Source: Leyella lascolaii (GTDB lineage: Bacteria; Bacteroidota; Bacteroidia; Bacteroidales; Bacteroidaceae). Taken from it: a DNA stretch of 64,000 nt. The stretch covers positions 2,534 through 66,533 of the forward strand of contig NZ_LT556050.1 in NCBI RefSeq assembly GCF_900079775.1, written 5' to 3'. The translations under genes and the position numbers were made by a program. Within the stretch, counting starts at the first letter, position 1. Each line of letters begins with the position of its first letter. Positions 7,269 to 16,494 of the stretch are shown in pieces. The notes beneath the pieces were generated by a model. That model saw only the letters and a program-made list of their open reading frames with translations, did no database searches and had not been told where the DNA came from.

Positions 7269-8834
7269 TCAATTGGCGGTGTATTCCGGACCTTTCTTTA
7301 TCTGTTTGCAGAGTATGTTTACCTCTACAGCGAGCAGCGTGGTGAACAGGGCGAGGAATATGAAGAATGTGACAGCCACCGAACCGGCGCTTATGTCGGA
7401 CACAGCCGCACACGTAGGCAGCAGATCCTGTATCGCCCAAGGCTGCCGTCCCATTTCCGCCACTATCCATCCCGCCTCACTGGCAATGTATGCAAGCGGC
7501 AATGACAGGACTCCGAGCCACAGCAGGTAGCCGTATTTCTGTATGTCACGTTTGTAGAGCAGGAATATTATGACAGCAAAAAGAAGTATGAAATATGCCC
7601 CCAGACCCACCATTACACGGAAGGCATAGAAACACAAAGGTATGTACGGCACGAGTTCCGCCTTGTCTTTGATATATCCATAACCGAAATACGGCATGTT
7701 TGCCTGCAGCGTGTCGTTAAGTCCGGCAAGCTCACTGCTGTCGGCATTTGCAGCCTTGCGCTCACGATATCGTGCGAGAGTGTTTATCGCGATGCGGCCT
7801 TTCTCCATCTTTTCCTCAGCCGACAGCTCTCGTGTTCCGTCCGGACGGACATATCCGTTGAGTATGTCGTTCACCCCGGGGACAAATCCCTGCGGGTCGT
7901 GCGTGGCGAGAATGGAAAGTCCGTATGGTATGCCTATGCGGAGAGGCGGCTCGCCTCCTGCGGCATAGTCAGGCTGCCTGAACGGATTTACAGCCGCAAA
8001 GGCGGTTAGGCTCACTCCGTTTCCACCGTCGTATAGTGCCTCCATGGCAGCCAGCTTCATCGGCTGCACTTTTGCAACCTTGACCGCCGAGAGGTCGCCG
8101 GTAAACGCGGCAAGCAGCGATGCCACCAGACCGAACACCGCACCAATCTTCATGCTTTCCCTGGCAAGTCTCTGGTCGCGCTTCTTTATAAGATACCAAC
8201 TGCTCACAGCAACGACAAACACCGCTCCGACTATCCATGATGAAATGACCGTATGGAAGAATTTGTCTATGGCAAACGGTGACAACGCCACGTCGGCGAA
8301 GCTTGTCATCTCATTCCGTACGGTGTCAGGATTGAACTCACATCCTACAGGATACTGCATCCATGCGTTTGCCACAAGAATCCACCAGGCTGACAGCGTG
8401 GCTCCTACTCCGGTAAGCCACGTGGAGGCAAGATGGAAACCGGGCGACACCTTTTTCCATCCGAAGAACATAACGGCGACAAATGTGCTCTCAAGGAAGA
8501 AAGCCACTATTCCCTCTATAGCCAGAGGCGCGCCGAAAATGTCACCTACAAACCATGAATAATTACTCCAGTTTGTGCCGAACTCGAACTCAAGGATGAT
8601 TCCGGTGGCAACACCCATTGCGAAATTTATACCGAAAAGACGCTGCCAGAACTTCGCCACGTCCTTCCAGAAAACATTTTTCGTGCGGTAATAGCACGTT
8701 TCCATGATTCCCATCACAACGGCAAGCCCCAGTGTCAGCGGCACGAACAGCCAGTGGTATATGGCTGTCAGCGCAAACTGTGCCCTCGACCAGTCTATTG
8801 CAAAAGGATCTACAGACATTAATAGATTGTACAT
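7269..8834 (-). CDS. cydA: cytochrome bd quinol oxidase subunit I
   Basis: CydA carries the haems b558, b595 and d and the quinol site. The 521-residue protein contains FALTAIYHWLFVPLTLGL, with the haem-ligand His, then FGINFAMGVATGIILEFEFG and FFLESTFVAVMFFGWKK with its proton-path Glu. The segment GRQPWAIQDLLPT corresponds to the conserved GRQPW site after the Q loop. The start may be the ATG at 8834 or the internal Met six residues in (MSVDPFAIDW). A Q-loop stretch rich in charged residues (AEEKMEKGRIAINTLARYRE) lies around residues 310-345. It sits 48 bases after the DUF4492 gene. Confidence 0.97.
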   Translation of the reverse strand: MYNLLMSVDPFAIDWSRAQFALTAIYHWLFVPLTLGLAVVMGIMETCYYRTKNVFWKDVAKFWQRLFGINFAMGVATGIILEFEFGTNWSNYSWFVGDIFGAPLAIEGIVAFFLESTFVAVMFFGWKKVSPGFHLASTWLTGVGATLSAWWILVANAWMQYPVGCEFNPDTVRNEMTSFADVALSPFAIDKFFHTVISSWIVGAVFVVAVSSWYLIKKRDQRLARESMKIGAVFGLVASLLAAFTGDLSAVKVAKVQPMKLAAMEALYDGGNGVSLTAFAAVNPFRQPDYAAGGEPPLRIGIPYGLSILATHDPQGFVPGVNDILNGYVRPDGTRELSAEEKMEKGRIAINTLARYRERKAANADSSELAGLNDTLQANMPYFGYGYIKDKAELVPYIPLCFYAFRVMVGLGAYFILLFAVIIFLLYKRDIQKYGYLLWLGVLSLPLAYIASEAGWIVAEMGRQPWAIQDLLPTCAAVSDISAGSVAVTFFIFLALFTTLLAVEVNILCKQIKKGPEYTAN

Positions 8835-8882
8835 AAGCTTTATTGTTTTAAATTGTTTGTGATTGATTATAATCCGTTACGC

Positions 8883-9092
8883 TCATCTGCCGGTAAGCTG
8901 TCCCGAAACATATTCAGCCTCCCCACCAGGAGTGGAGTGCTCTCCGATAAAGTCAGGAAAGAAAAACAGCTTGAGTATGACAAATATTATGAACAGCTTT
9001 ATCAGAATGACAAGCCATAAAGTACGTCCGACTCTCATGTTTCTGAAGCCGTCGTAATACAGGTCAAAAACTTTATATAAGAACTTATTCAT
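8883..9092 (-). CDS. DUF4492 family small membrane protein upstream of cydA
   Basis: This is a 69-residue protein with one transmembrane helix (LWLVILIKLFIIFVILKLFF, about residues 26-45). It is preceded by YYDGFRNMRVGRT, the recognisable DUF4492 pattern. Members of this family sit directly before cydA in many Bacteroidetes. The position and the single helix suggest an accessory subunit of cytochrome bd comparable to CydX, which is an inference. It is the first gene of the cyd operon, and a candidate promoter lies at 9154-9161. Confidence 0.8.
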   Translation of the reverse strand: MNKFLYKVFDLYYDGFRNMRVGRTLWLVILIKLFIIFVILKLFFFPDFIGEHSTPGGEAEYVSGQLTGR

Positions 9093-9153
9093 AAATGTTA
9101 TTAAAGAAAAAACAATGTTGCATGTCTTTCATAAACACATATTCGTACTTGTG

Positions 9154-9161
9154 CAAATATA
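9154..9161 (-). promoter_or_regulatory. possible -7 element for the DUF4492-cydAB operon
   Basis: On the minus strand this reads TATATTTG, matching the TAnnTTTG -7 consensus about 62 bases before the DUF4492 start. No good TTTG is visible at the expected -33 spacing, so the call is weak. The surroundings are very AT-rich. Confidence 0.4.
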
Positions 9162-9328
9162 CAATATATATGTCATTTATATTTATTTGCACTGTTGTTT
9201 TTTTAGAAAATAAAAGCAGAAAACGCCTTTTAAGACAAACAAACTCCATTATAGAAAAACGCGGAATGCATGAAACTGCAACGTCATGAAAACACAAATG
9301 CCAGACATACTCATTTCCGTCCGAGTTT

Positions 9329-9516
9329 TGAACGTAATATGTCACCAGACCGTAAAAGCGATTTTATTCATTTCGAAACCTTTCATTCACCCTTTTCCCC
9401 ACAGCTGCGGCAATACTGTTTTCCGCTTTTGCCAGATTCAATCGGATACGACTTCGACTGAAAAGGAAATGGTCCGTTCTGAAACAAGCACAAAATCAGG
9501 ATGAGATTTAAGGGCA
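9329..9516 (+). repeat. 197-bp palindromic element (family 2), strongly degenerate copy
   Basis: The left end AACGTAATATGTCACCAGAC and right end GGATGAGATTTAAGGG resemble the family termini. GAAACAAGCACAAAATCAGG parallels the right arm of other copies. The central palindrome is not recognisable, so this may be chance. It lies in the 9093-9675 intergenic region, which otherwise holds only the two promoters given here. Confidence 0.35.
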
Positions 9517-9603
9517 GACAAGGGCTTGAATCACGCATACGCTCTCCTGTTTTTCGGCAAATCGCATCTTTTTAGATATATTAAGAAATGCAAGATGAAT
9601 TTT

Positions 9604-9635
9604 GTTGCGCATTTAAGATAAAAGGCATAAATTTG
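9604..9635 (+). promoter_or_regulatory. promoter of the export operon
   Basis: GTTG (or the overlapping TTTG at 9601) is followed, after 20 bases, by TAAATTTG. This fits the Bacteroidetes promoter pattern. Transcription would begin near 9643, about 33 bases before the start codon at 9676. Confidence 0.6.
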
Positions 9636-9675
9636 CAAAACATTTCTCAACAGCAAAACAAAAGAACATACTTAC

Positions 9676-10548
9676 ATGAACAAGAAGACCTGGATAATAA
9701 TAACAATAGCCGGAACAGTACTTTTGGGAAGCATCGCATATCTCGTAATAACACTTCAGAAGCAGAAGCAGGAAAACAAAGCCATGCTCGAACTTGCCGA
9801 ACTTGACAAGAAGGAAATGGAAAACGAGTACATGCAGTTTGCCAACCAGTACAGTGAGATGAAGACGCAAATAAGCAACGACTCAATCGTCGCACAACTC
9901 ACGGCTGAACAGGAAAAGACCCAGAGACTGCTTGAAGAACTCAGGCAAGTGAAAAGCAGCGATGCCAGAGAAATAGCTCGTCTGAAGAAAGAACTTGCCA
10001 CCGTAAGAGCCGTTTTGCGCAGTTACGTGCTGGAGATAGACTCTTTGAACAGGTTGAACCAGAACCTGATGGAAGAGAACTCAAGGGTGAAAAGCCAGTA
10101 CACCGAGGCTACCAGACAGATAGAAGGCCTCAGTTCGGAAAAAGCCTCATTGTCTGAGAAGGTGGCGATTGCGGCACAGCTCGACGCTACCGGCATCACC
10201 ATGACTCTCAACACCAAGCGTGGGAAGTCCACAAAGAAGATAAAGAAATGTAAAACAATACAAGTAAACTTCACCGTAACCAAGAATGTGACTGCTCAAA
10301 GCGGTATGAAAACATTCTATGTAAGGATAACATCACCTACCGGCGCATTGCTCGGTAACGCAGGCTCTTTTGCTTACGAGAACCGCAGCCTCAACTGTAC
10401 AATGAAGAAGACCGTTGAATACGGCGGGCAGGAACTTGCGCTCACTACCTACTGGGACGTGACACAGACACTCGTTGAAGGCACATATCAGGTAAGCATA
10501 TTTGCCGATGGAAACATGATTGGTTCAAGAAGCTTTACATTCAAATAA
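9676..10548 (+). CDS. membrane-anchored coiled-coil protein of unknown function
   Basis: I do not recognise a named family. The 290-residue protein begins with one transmembrane helix (WIIITIAGTVLLGSIAYLVI, residues 5-24). A long heptad-rich coiled coil follows, from about residue 27 to 165 (for example QEKTQRLLEELRQVKSS). The C-terminal domain of about 115 residues is predicted to be beta-rich (GITMTLNTKRGKSTKKIKKC to the end). This layout suggests a periplasmic or envelope scaffold. It is the first gene of an operon; its stop directly abuts the start codon of the TolC-like gene, with no base between. A link to export is therefore likely but its role is unknown. Confidence 0.8.
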   Translation: MNKKTWIIITIAGTVLLGSIAYLVITLQKQKQENKAMLELAELDKKEMENEYMQFANQYSEMKTQISNDSIVAQLTAEQEKTQRLLEELRQVKSSDAREIARLKKELATVRAVLRSYVLEIDSLNRLNQNLMEENSRVKSQYTEATRQIEGLSSEKASLSEKVAIAAQLDATGITMTLNTKRGKSTKKIKKCKTIQVNFTVTKNVTAQSGMKTFYVRITSPTGALLGNAGSFAYENRSLNCTMKKTVEYGGQELALTTYWDVTQTLVEGTYQVSIFADGNMIGSRSFTFK

Positions 10549-12036
10549 ATGGTAAGATTATCCAACATATTATTATTCCTATGCATTGCGTCGTCCGCTT
10601 CCGCACAACAACTGCTCAGTCTTGACAGCTGCAGAGCCATGGCAATCCGCAACAACAAACAGCTCAGCATATCAAGACTGAAACAGGAAGTTGCAAGAAA
10701 CACCAGAAAGGCGGTCAGGACGAAGTATCTTCCCAAAATAGACGTACTTGGAGGATATGAATATACAAGCAAGGAGATATCACTTTTGAGCGATGAGCAG
10801 AAGTCGGGACTGAACAACATCGGCAATAAGGCGAACGGAATGATTGGCAATGAAGTGACGCCCATCATCTCAAGCCTCACGCAACAGGGCATCATAACAC
10901 CCGAACAGGCAAGTCATCTCGGCAATTTCATATCACACTTCGGCTCGTCAATGGGAGAAGTTCTGAATCATGCAGGGCATAAGATAGTAGACGCCTTTGA
11001 GACAGACACGAGAAACATGTTCATGGCTTCCGTCATGCTGAAACAGCCCATATACATGGGTGGCGGCATAATTGCCGCTAACAGGATGGCAAAAATAAAC
11101 GAGGAGCTTACCAGAAACGGCGCGGAAGCAACAAGACAAAACACAATATACGACATAGACCTTGCCTATTGGACTGTCGTATCATTAAAACACAAGCAGA
11201 AGCTTTCACACAGTTATCTTGACCTTGTACGCAAACTTGACGACGATGTAGCCAAGATGATACGTGAAGGAGTGGCAACAAGGGCAGACGGACTGAGGGT
11301 GAACGTGAAGGTGAACGAGGCTGAGATGACAGTCACGCAGGTTGACAACGGACTGTCACTTGCCAAGATGTATCTGTGCCAGCTGTGCGGACTGCCTCTC
11401 GACAGTGATATTACCCTTGAAGATGAAAGCAAGGACAACATCATAACGGAGAACATTCAGCAAGACGCTGACGTACAGACCGCAATAAGCAACCGACCGG
11501 AACTGAAAATGCTCGAGAACGCTGTAGGCATCAGTGAACAGTCTACAAAGATAACAAGAGCCGCATATCTTCCTCAGGTAGCCCTTACCGCAGGATATAC
11601 AACCACAAACCCCAACATATACAACGGATTTGAAAACAAGTTCTCCGGTGTATGGAATGTGGGCGTGATTGTAAGAATACCCGTATGGAACTGGTTTGAA
11701 AGCGAATACAAAGTCAAGTCGAGCAAGATTGCGACAAGCATTGCCAGACTGGAACTGAATGAGGCTCAGGAGAAGGTAGAGCTTCAGGTAAGCCAGAGCA
11801 AATTCAAGATAGACGAGGCAAACCGCCGTCTCACCATGGCAAACAAGAACATAATAAGCGCTGAGGAAAACCTTCGCAGCGCGAACCTCGGCTTTAAAGA
11901 AGGCGTGATGCAGACCACGGATGTGATGGAAGCACAGACAGCCTGGCTTCAGGCACAGTCACAAAAGATAGATGCAGAAATAGATGTCAAACTAAGCCAA
12001 ATCAATCTCAGGAAGGCACTTGGTATATTAGAATAG
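10549..12036 (+). CDS. TolC-family outer membrane efflux protein
   Basis: The protein forms the outer membrane channel and periplasmic tunnel of a tripartite exporter. The 495-residue sequence has a signal peptide (LSNILLFLCIASSASA). It has two outer-membrane-efflux repeats with long alpha-helical stretches, the typical LSLDSCRAMAIRNNKQLSIS opening and the ANLGFKEGVMQTTDVMEAQ motif near the C-terminus. An insert of roughly 90 residues (about 65-155, containing GLNNIGNKANGMIGNEVTP) precedes the first coiled coil, as in several Bacteroidetes homologues. The neighbours downstream are HlyD-like and two ABC-2 permeases, so it should be the outer channel of that machine. Confidence 0.93.
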   Translation: MVRLSNILLFLCIASSASAQQLLSLDSCRAMAIRNNKQLSISRLKQEVARNTRKAVRTKYLPKIDVLGGYEYTSKEISLLSDEQKSGLNNIGNKANGMIGNEVTPIISSLTQQGIITPEQASHLGNFISHFGSSMGEVLNHAGHKIVDAFETDTRNMFMASVMLKQPIYMGGGIIAANRMAKINEELTRNGAEATRQNTIYDIDLAYWTVVSLKHKQKLSHSYLDLVRKLDDDVAKMIREGVATRADGLRVNVKVNEAEMTVTQVDNGLSLAKMYLCQLCGLPLDSDITLEDESKDNIITENIQQDADVQTAISNRPELKMLENAVGISEQSTKITRAAYLPQVALTAGYTTTNPNIYNGFENKFSGVWNVGVIVRIPVWNWFESEYKVKSSKIATSIARLELNEAQEKVELQVSQSKFKIDEANRRLTMANKNIISAEENLRSANLGFKEGVMQTTDVMEAQTAWLQAQSQKIDAEIDVKLSQINLRKALGILE

Positions 12037-12043
12037 AATCGTT

Positions 12044-13033
12044 ATGTCAGAAAGAACACAAAGGAGAAATATAATTATTGCGATAGCAATATCCGTTGCT
12101 GCAATAACAGTTGCTGTAATAATCGGCACTATAGCCATGGCAAGAGAGCCGGAGATAATACAGGGACAGATAGAAGTGTCTGAATACAGGGTATCTAGCA
12201 AAGTGCCCGGACGCGTACTCGAACTGCGCGTGAAAGAAGGAGACTACGTGAAAGCCGGTGACACACTTGCCATCATCGACGCACCTGACGTGAAGGCAAA
12301 GATGATGCAGGCTGAATCGGCAGAGAACGCAGCCGCAGCCATGAGCGAGATGGCGAACAACGGTGCCCGCAAGGAACAGGTACGCGCCGCATACGCACTG
12401 CTCCAGCAGGCAAAAGCAGGACTTGACATAGCGAAGAAATCATACGAACGAGTGCAGCGTCTGTTCGACGAAGGCGTGATGACTGCGCAGAAACGCGACG
12501 AGGCATTTGCCAACTACAAGGCTCTCGAGGCACAGACAAAAGCGGCACAGAGCCAGTATGACATGGCTGTGAACGGTGCACGCCAGGAAGAGAAGAAGGC
12601 AGCCGCCGCACAGGTGGACAGAGCCAAAGGTGCCGTAGAGGAAGTGAACTCCTACATAAACGAGACAATGCAGATCGCGCAGATGGAAGGCGAGGTGAGC
12701 GACATATATCCCAAGACCGGCGAACTGATAGGCGCCGGCTCACCTATAATGTCAATATCCCAGCTCAACGACATGTGGGGAACATTCAACATACGTGAGG
12801 ATCAGCTTGAAGGCATGAAGAACGGCAGCGTCTTCAAGGCTTTTCTGCCGGCATTCAACAAGGAAATAAGAATGAAGGTATACTACATCAAGGACCAGGG
12901 TTCGTATGCCACATGGAAAGCGACAAAGTCAAACGGAGAATACGATTTGAAAACATTTGAGGTTAAGGCACGCCCACTGGACAAGATAGACGGGCTGCGT
13001 CCGGGAATGTCGCTTATAATAAAGAAAAAGTAA
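12044..13033 (+). CDS. HlyD-family periplasmic adaptor (membrane fusion protein)
   Basis: The adaptor links inner membrane permeases to the TolC-like channel. The 329-residue protein has an N-terminal transmembrane helix (IIIAIAISVAAITVAVIIG). A split biotinyl-lipoyl domain follows (VSSKVPGRVLELRVKEGDYV and SDIYPKTGELIGAGSPIMSI), with an alpha-helical hairpin between (about residues 85-205, Ala/Gln/Lys-rich) and a C-terminal beta-barrel region (LNDMWGTFNIREDQL). It begins seven bases after the TolC-like gene, and its stop codon directly abuts the GTG of the next permease. Confidence 0.92.
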   Translation: MSERTQRRNIIIAIAISVAAITVAVIIGTIAMAREPEIIQGQIEVSEYRVSSKVPGRVLELRVKEGDYVKAGDTLAIIDAPDVKAKMMQAESAENAAAAMSEMANNGARKEQVRAAYALLQQAKAGLDIAKKSYERVQRLFDEGVMTAQKRDEAFANYKALEAQTKAAQSQYDMAVNGARQEEKKAAAAQVDRAKGAVEEVNSYINETMQIAQMEGEVSDIYPKTGELIGAGSPIMSISQLNDMWGTFNIREDQLEGMKNGSVFKAFLPAFNKEIRMKVYYIKDQGSYATWKATKSNGEYDLKTFEVKARPLDKIDGLRPGMSLIIKKK

Positions 13034-14212
13034 GTGCATAGTGACAGACTCATAAACCGTGTTTTCCGCCTTGCGGCAAGAGAGTGTTCCAGACTGAAAT
13101 CCAATCCGGTCTATCTCTTGTGCATGGTTGTGTTCCCGCTGTTAGTGACCATATTCTTCACCTCACTTATGGATGAAGGACAGCCGAAGGAACTGCCTGT
13201 CGGCATCGTAGACCTCGACAACACAGCCACAACGCGCAAACTCACAAGGACCCTCGACGCTTTTTCTGGAACGAGGGTACAGGGACACTACAAAGACTTC
13301 AACGCGGCGCGGCGCGCGATGCAGCAGAACGAGATATACGGTTTCATGCTCTTTCCGCAAGGAACCACCGACAAACTGCTGTCGGCACGCCGCCCCGAAA
13401 TATCATTCTACTACAGCAACACGTCACTGACAGCTGGTTCGCTTGTGTTCCGCGACCTCAAAACCATCTCAATGCTCGGCTCCGCGTCAGTCGGTTCAGC
13501 CACAATGTCGGCAAAAGGATACACAGGAGAACAGATAAGCACGTTCCTGCAGCCAGTCACACTCGACTTCCATGCAGTGAACAACCCTTGGGTGAACTAC
13601 AACATTTACCTCAGCACGACACTCATTCCCGGCTGTCTGTTCCTGTTCATTTTCCTCATAACAGCCTACTCCGTCGGCAGTGAGCTGAAACAAGGCACCG
13701 CCCGCAAATGGCTTGCCACAGCCGGAGGAAACATCATGACAGCCATTCTGGGGAAACTGCTGCCACAGTTTGTCATCCACCTTATTATAATATACGCCTA
13801 CATGCTGTATGTATTCGGTGTGCTCGGTTTCCCTCATCCCGGCGGCATTCTGCCGATGGCAGTACTCGGACTGCTGTCAGTACTCTCGGCACAGGGACTG
13901 GGACTGTTCCTCTTCGGCATATTCCCGTCCATGAGAATGTCCATGAGCGTATGCTCACTTCTTGCCGTGCTCGGCTTCTCGCTTGCCGGCACAGCCTTCC
14001 CGACGTTCGCAATGGATCCGCAGCTCGAGCTGCTCTCTGCGATATTCCCGCTGCGCCACTTCTTCATGATTTATCAGATAAGCATATTCAACGGCATGCC
14101 CATGGCAGACGTATGGCAGAACATAGTCGCTCTGATAATATTCGCGGCACTGCCGGTTTTCGTACTTCCTCGCCTCAATAAGGCAATATCGGAATACGTA
14201 TACATCCCATAA
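13034..14212 (+). CDS. ABC-2 type transporter permease (first of pair)
   Basis: This inner membrane permease belongs to the ABC-2 (YbhR/YhgE-like) superfamily and works in export. The start is a GTG immediately after the adaptor stop; the next in-frame ATG would cut into the first helix, so GTG is preferred. The 392 residues show an N-terminal helix (YLLCMVVFPLLVTIFFTSLM), a periplasmic domain of about 150 residues (VGIVDLDNTATTRKLT) and a C-terminal block of about five helices from residue 195. No ATP-binding domain is encoded here or nearby. Confidence 0.88.
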   Translation: MHSDRLINRVFRLAARECSRLKSNPVYLLCMVVFPLLVTIFFTSLMDEGQPKELPVGIVDLDNTATTRKLTRTLDAFSGTRVQGHYKDFNAARRAMQQNEIYGFMLFPQGTTDKLLSARRPEISFYYSNTSLTAGSLVFRDLKTISMLGSASVGSATMSAKGYTGEQISTFLQPVTLDFHAVNNPWVNYNIYLSTTLIPGCLFLFIFLITAYSVGSELKQGTARKWLATAGGNIMTAILGKLLPQFVIHLIIIYAYMLYVFGVLGFPHPGGILPMAVLGLLSVLSAQGLGLFLFGIFPSMRMSMSVCSLLAVLGFSLAGTAFPTFAMDPQLELLSAIFPLRHFFMIYQISIFNGMPMADVWQNIVALIIFAALPVFVLPRLNKAISEYVYIP

Positions 14213-14214
14213 AA

Positions 14215-15447
14215 ATGACGAAAGGTAACATGAACAAGATAACAGCCATCATAAACGACATATGCACAATATGGATAGACGAGACCAAGAAAATAGTCAG
14301 AGACGAGGGTCTGCTCATATTCACCGTATTGCTGCCGCTGCTCTATCCGCTGCTCTACTCGTGGATATACAACAACGAAGTAGTGCGCGATGTTCCTGTT
14401 GCCGTTGTCGACAACTCTGACAGCAAACTCAGCCGCAAGCTTACAAGCATGCTCGACGCCTCACCCGACGTTGAGACAGCCTACCGCTGCGGAAGCCTTG
14501 AAGAGGCGCGGCGGCTTATCGGTCTACAGGAGGTCTACGGAGTGATATATATACCGGAGGATTTTGAGACCCGCGTCAGCCGGATGGAGCAGTCAACAGT
14601 GAGCCTGTACTGCAACATGGCACTGATGCTCACCTACAAAGCCATATATCAGACCACCACGACAGTCATCGGTGAGATAAACTCGGACATACAGAAGAGC
14701 GTGTCGGGCAACCACACCGACCGCGAGGACGAGATAACGACAAGCCCCATCAACATTGAAGAGGTGGCAATGTTCAACTCAACCGGCGGATACGGAAGCT
14801 TCATTCTTCCAGGCGTTCTCGTACTAATCATACAGCAAGTGCTGCTGCTGAGCATCGGAATGCGCAACGGTACGGTCAGAGAGAGAAGACCCTCAAAAAT
14901 ACACCACATGTTCGCTCCCAAACCCACCGCGCTCCTTCCGGTAGTGGCAGGCAAGACTTTGTGCTATCTCTCAATGTTCACCGTGCTCGCCACATACGTA
15001 CTTCTGGGCATACCCCGCATATTCAACTTCATACATACCGTTCACCCCGGCGACTTCGCCATGTTCCTTCTGCCCTACCTGCTGGCGTGCATCTTCTTTG
15101 CGATGACCGTCTCTGTGTTCATGAAAGAGCGCGAGGAGGTGATGCTGCTTGTCGTGTTCACGTCAGTGCCGCTGCTCTTCATATCAGGCATATCATGGCC
15201 TGCGACCAACATTCCGGAGTTCTGGAAATACGTGTCCTACATATTCCCGTCCACATTCGGCATACAGGCGTTCATCAAGATGAACAGTATGGGAGCGACG
15301 TTCTCCGACATTAAAACCGAATATATCTGTCTGTGGATACAGTCAGCCGTATACCTCATAACGGCATGCATGGTATACAGAAAGATGGCTGCCGAAACAA
15401 AAGACAGCCGCAACGTCAAAAAGGCGACACCGGAAAGCGCGGAATGA
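14215..15447 (+). CDS. ABC-2 type transporter permease (second of pair)
   Basis: This second permease is homologous to the preceding one. The 410 residues start with an amphipathic segment and one helix (LLIFTVLLPLLYPLLYSWIY). A periplasmic domain follows with VAVVDNSDSKLSRKLTSMLD, and then five helices in the C-terminal 200 residues. It begins two bases after the previous stop. The pair probably forms a heterodimer. The operon has no ATPase gene, so the nucleotide-binding subunit must lie elsewhere or the permeases use another energy source. It is the last gene of the operon; a family 1 repeat element follows. Confidence 0.88.
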   Translation: MTKGNMNKITAIINDICTIWIDETKKIVRDEGLLIFTVLLPLLYPLLYSWIYNNEVVRDVPVAVVDNSDSKLSRKLTSMLDASPDVETAYRCGSLEEARRLIGLQEVYGVIYIPEDFETRVSRMEQSTVSLYCNMALMLTYKAIYQTTTTVIGEINSDIQKSVSGNHTDREDEITTSPINIEEVAMFNSTGGYGSFILPGVLVLIIQQVLLLSIGMRNGTVRERRPSKIHHMFAPKPTALLPVVAGKTLCYLSMFTVLATYVLLGIPRIFNFIHTVHPGDFAMFLLPYLLACIFFAMTVSVFMKEREEVMLLVVFTSVPLLFISGISWPATNIPEFWKYVSYIFPSTFGIQAFIKMNSMGATFSDIKTEYICLWIQSAVYLITACMVYRKMAAETKDSRNVKKATPESAE

Positions 15448-15484
15448 GACGCGCCGCAGTGCGCTGCAAAAAGAAAAAACGGCT

Positions 15485-15956
15485 GTGCATAAATATGCAT
15501 ATACACCTCCCGTCACTGCATATTTATGCACCCATATCTTCGAAATACTGCAATATTTTCAAGTGAGAGCCATTCCTCCGGCAAATACGCGAGTATTCAG
15601 CACTTCAAGGAACGCACTGATAATCAACAGAATAAGCATTGCACAGCACTTACATTGCCCACGCAAGCATACAAGAAAGGCTTTTCCGGCATGCCATAAA
15701 GCCTCTTTCAGACACCGGTAAAGCCTTTTCCGGCACATAATAGGCACCGTTCCGCAAACTCGCAATACATACAGACATGCATAAAAAGCAGTTTCCTGAC
15801 AGGTTTCAACTTTCAAACGGGCTTTCCGGCTGTACAAATGGCAAATCCGGAATGCTCACCTACCCTGCCCGGAAACATCACGACCGTGTTGCGGAACTCT
15901 CTTTTGCGAATCTGTACTGTCAAATCTTTTTACTTTCAACATTGCATAAATATACA
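15485..15956 (-). repeat. composite element with 22-bp array (family 1), inverted copy
   Basis: Read on the minus strand this copy has the same order as the three plus-strand copies. The left end TATTTATGCAATGTTGAAAG is followed by TAAAAAGATTTGACA, then a 22-bp array, then the right flank with AAATACG...GCAGTATTTCG. The array units begin on the plus strand at 15676, 15698, 15720, 15742 and about 15785. Its outer end carries an extra perfect 15-bp inverted repeat (GTGCATAAATATGCA at 15485-15499 and its complement at 15517-15531). It is somewhat longer (about 440-470 bp) than the others. Confidence 0.75.
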
Positions 15957-15989
15957 CTGACCAGATCTGGTATTCATTATCGTCTGTGC

Positions 15990-16190
15990 CGATTTTTCGC
16001 TCAATCATACCGATTCGGATAACGTAATTCATCCGTGTCAAATACAATTGCCCTCCGTTTGGGTTTCCCATTCAGTAGGAGACATGGTTGAATACAATAG
16101 AAAAAAGCATGAAACAAGATAAACTCATCAGTGCGCAAGAGGCATGAAGAGCCGATAATCAAGCGGAAAAACGGCTTTGGCGGTACGACC
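15990..16190 (-). repeat. 197-bp palindromic element (family 2), degenerate inverted copy
   Basis: GAAACAAGATAAACTC, GCATGAAGAGCCGATAATC and GACCACCGATTGGG match, in order, the reverse complement of the left arm of the copy at 46705. The part left of the centre is poorly conserved and the left boundary is a guess. Confidence 0.45.
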
Positions 16191-16194
16191 ACCG

Positions 16195-16355
16195 ATTGGG
16201 AATAGCATGCATCCCAAACATCTTCACTACTGCTGACGGCATCCTGATTACACACATTGGCAGCAGCAGTACGACGCATCAGCGACAAAAACGGTAACAG
16301 ACCGACAGTACAACAGCACGTCATGCATATGAAGTATAATGACAGGTTCAGCATG
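16195..16355 (+). repeat. 197-bp palindromic element (family 2), degenerate forward copy
   Basis: CATCAGCGACAAAAACGG, CAGACCGACAGTACAACAGC and GAAGTATAATGACAGGTT parallel the right arm of the family. It lies next to an inverted degenerate copy, repeating the head-to-head arrangement seen at 4383-4777. The rest of 16356-16494 is AT-rich, with a possible -7 box (TAATTTTG at 16463) for the next gene. Confidence 0.4.
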
Positions 16356-16494
16356 ACGCATAACGATATGAATCAAAAAAGGAGTATTGTTAATCTGAGT
16401 TAAACAGATTGTATATACGGGAAATAATGAATATAAGACATGCGTAATACGATATAATTTTATAATTTTGTGCTCAAACATAAAACAAAGAACC

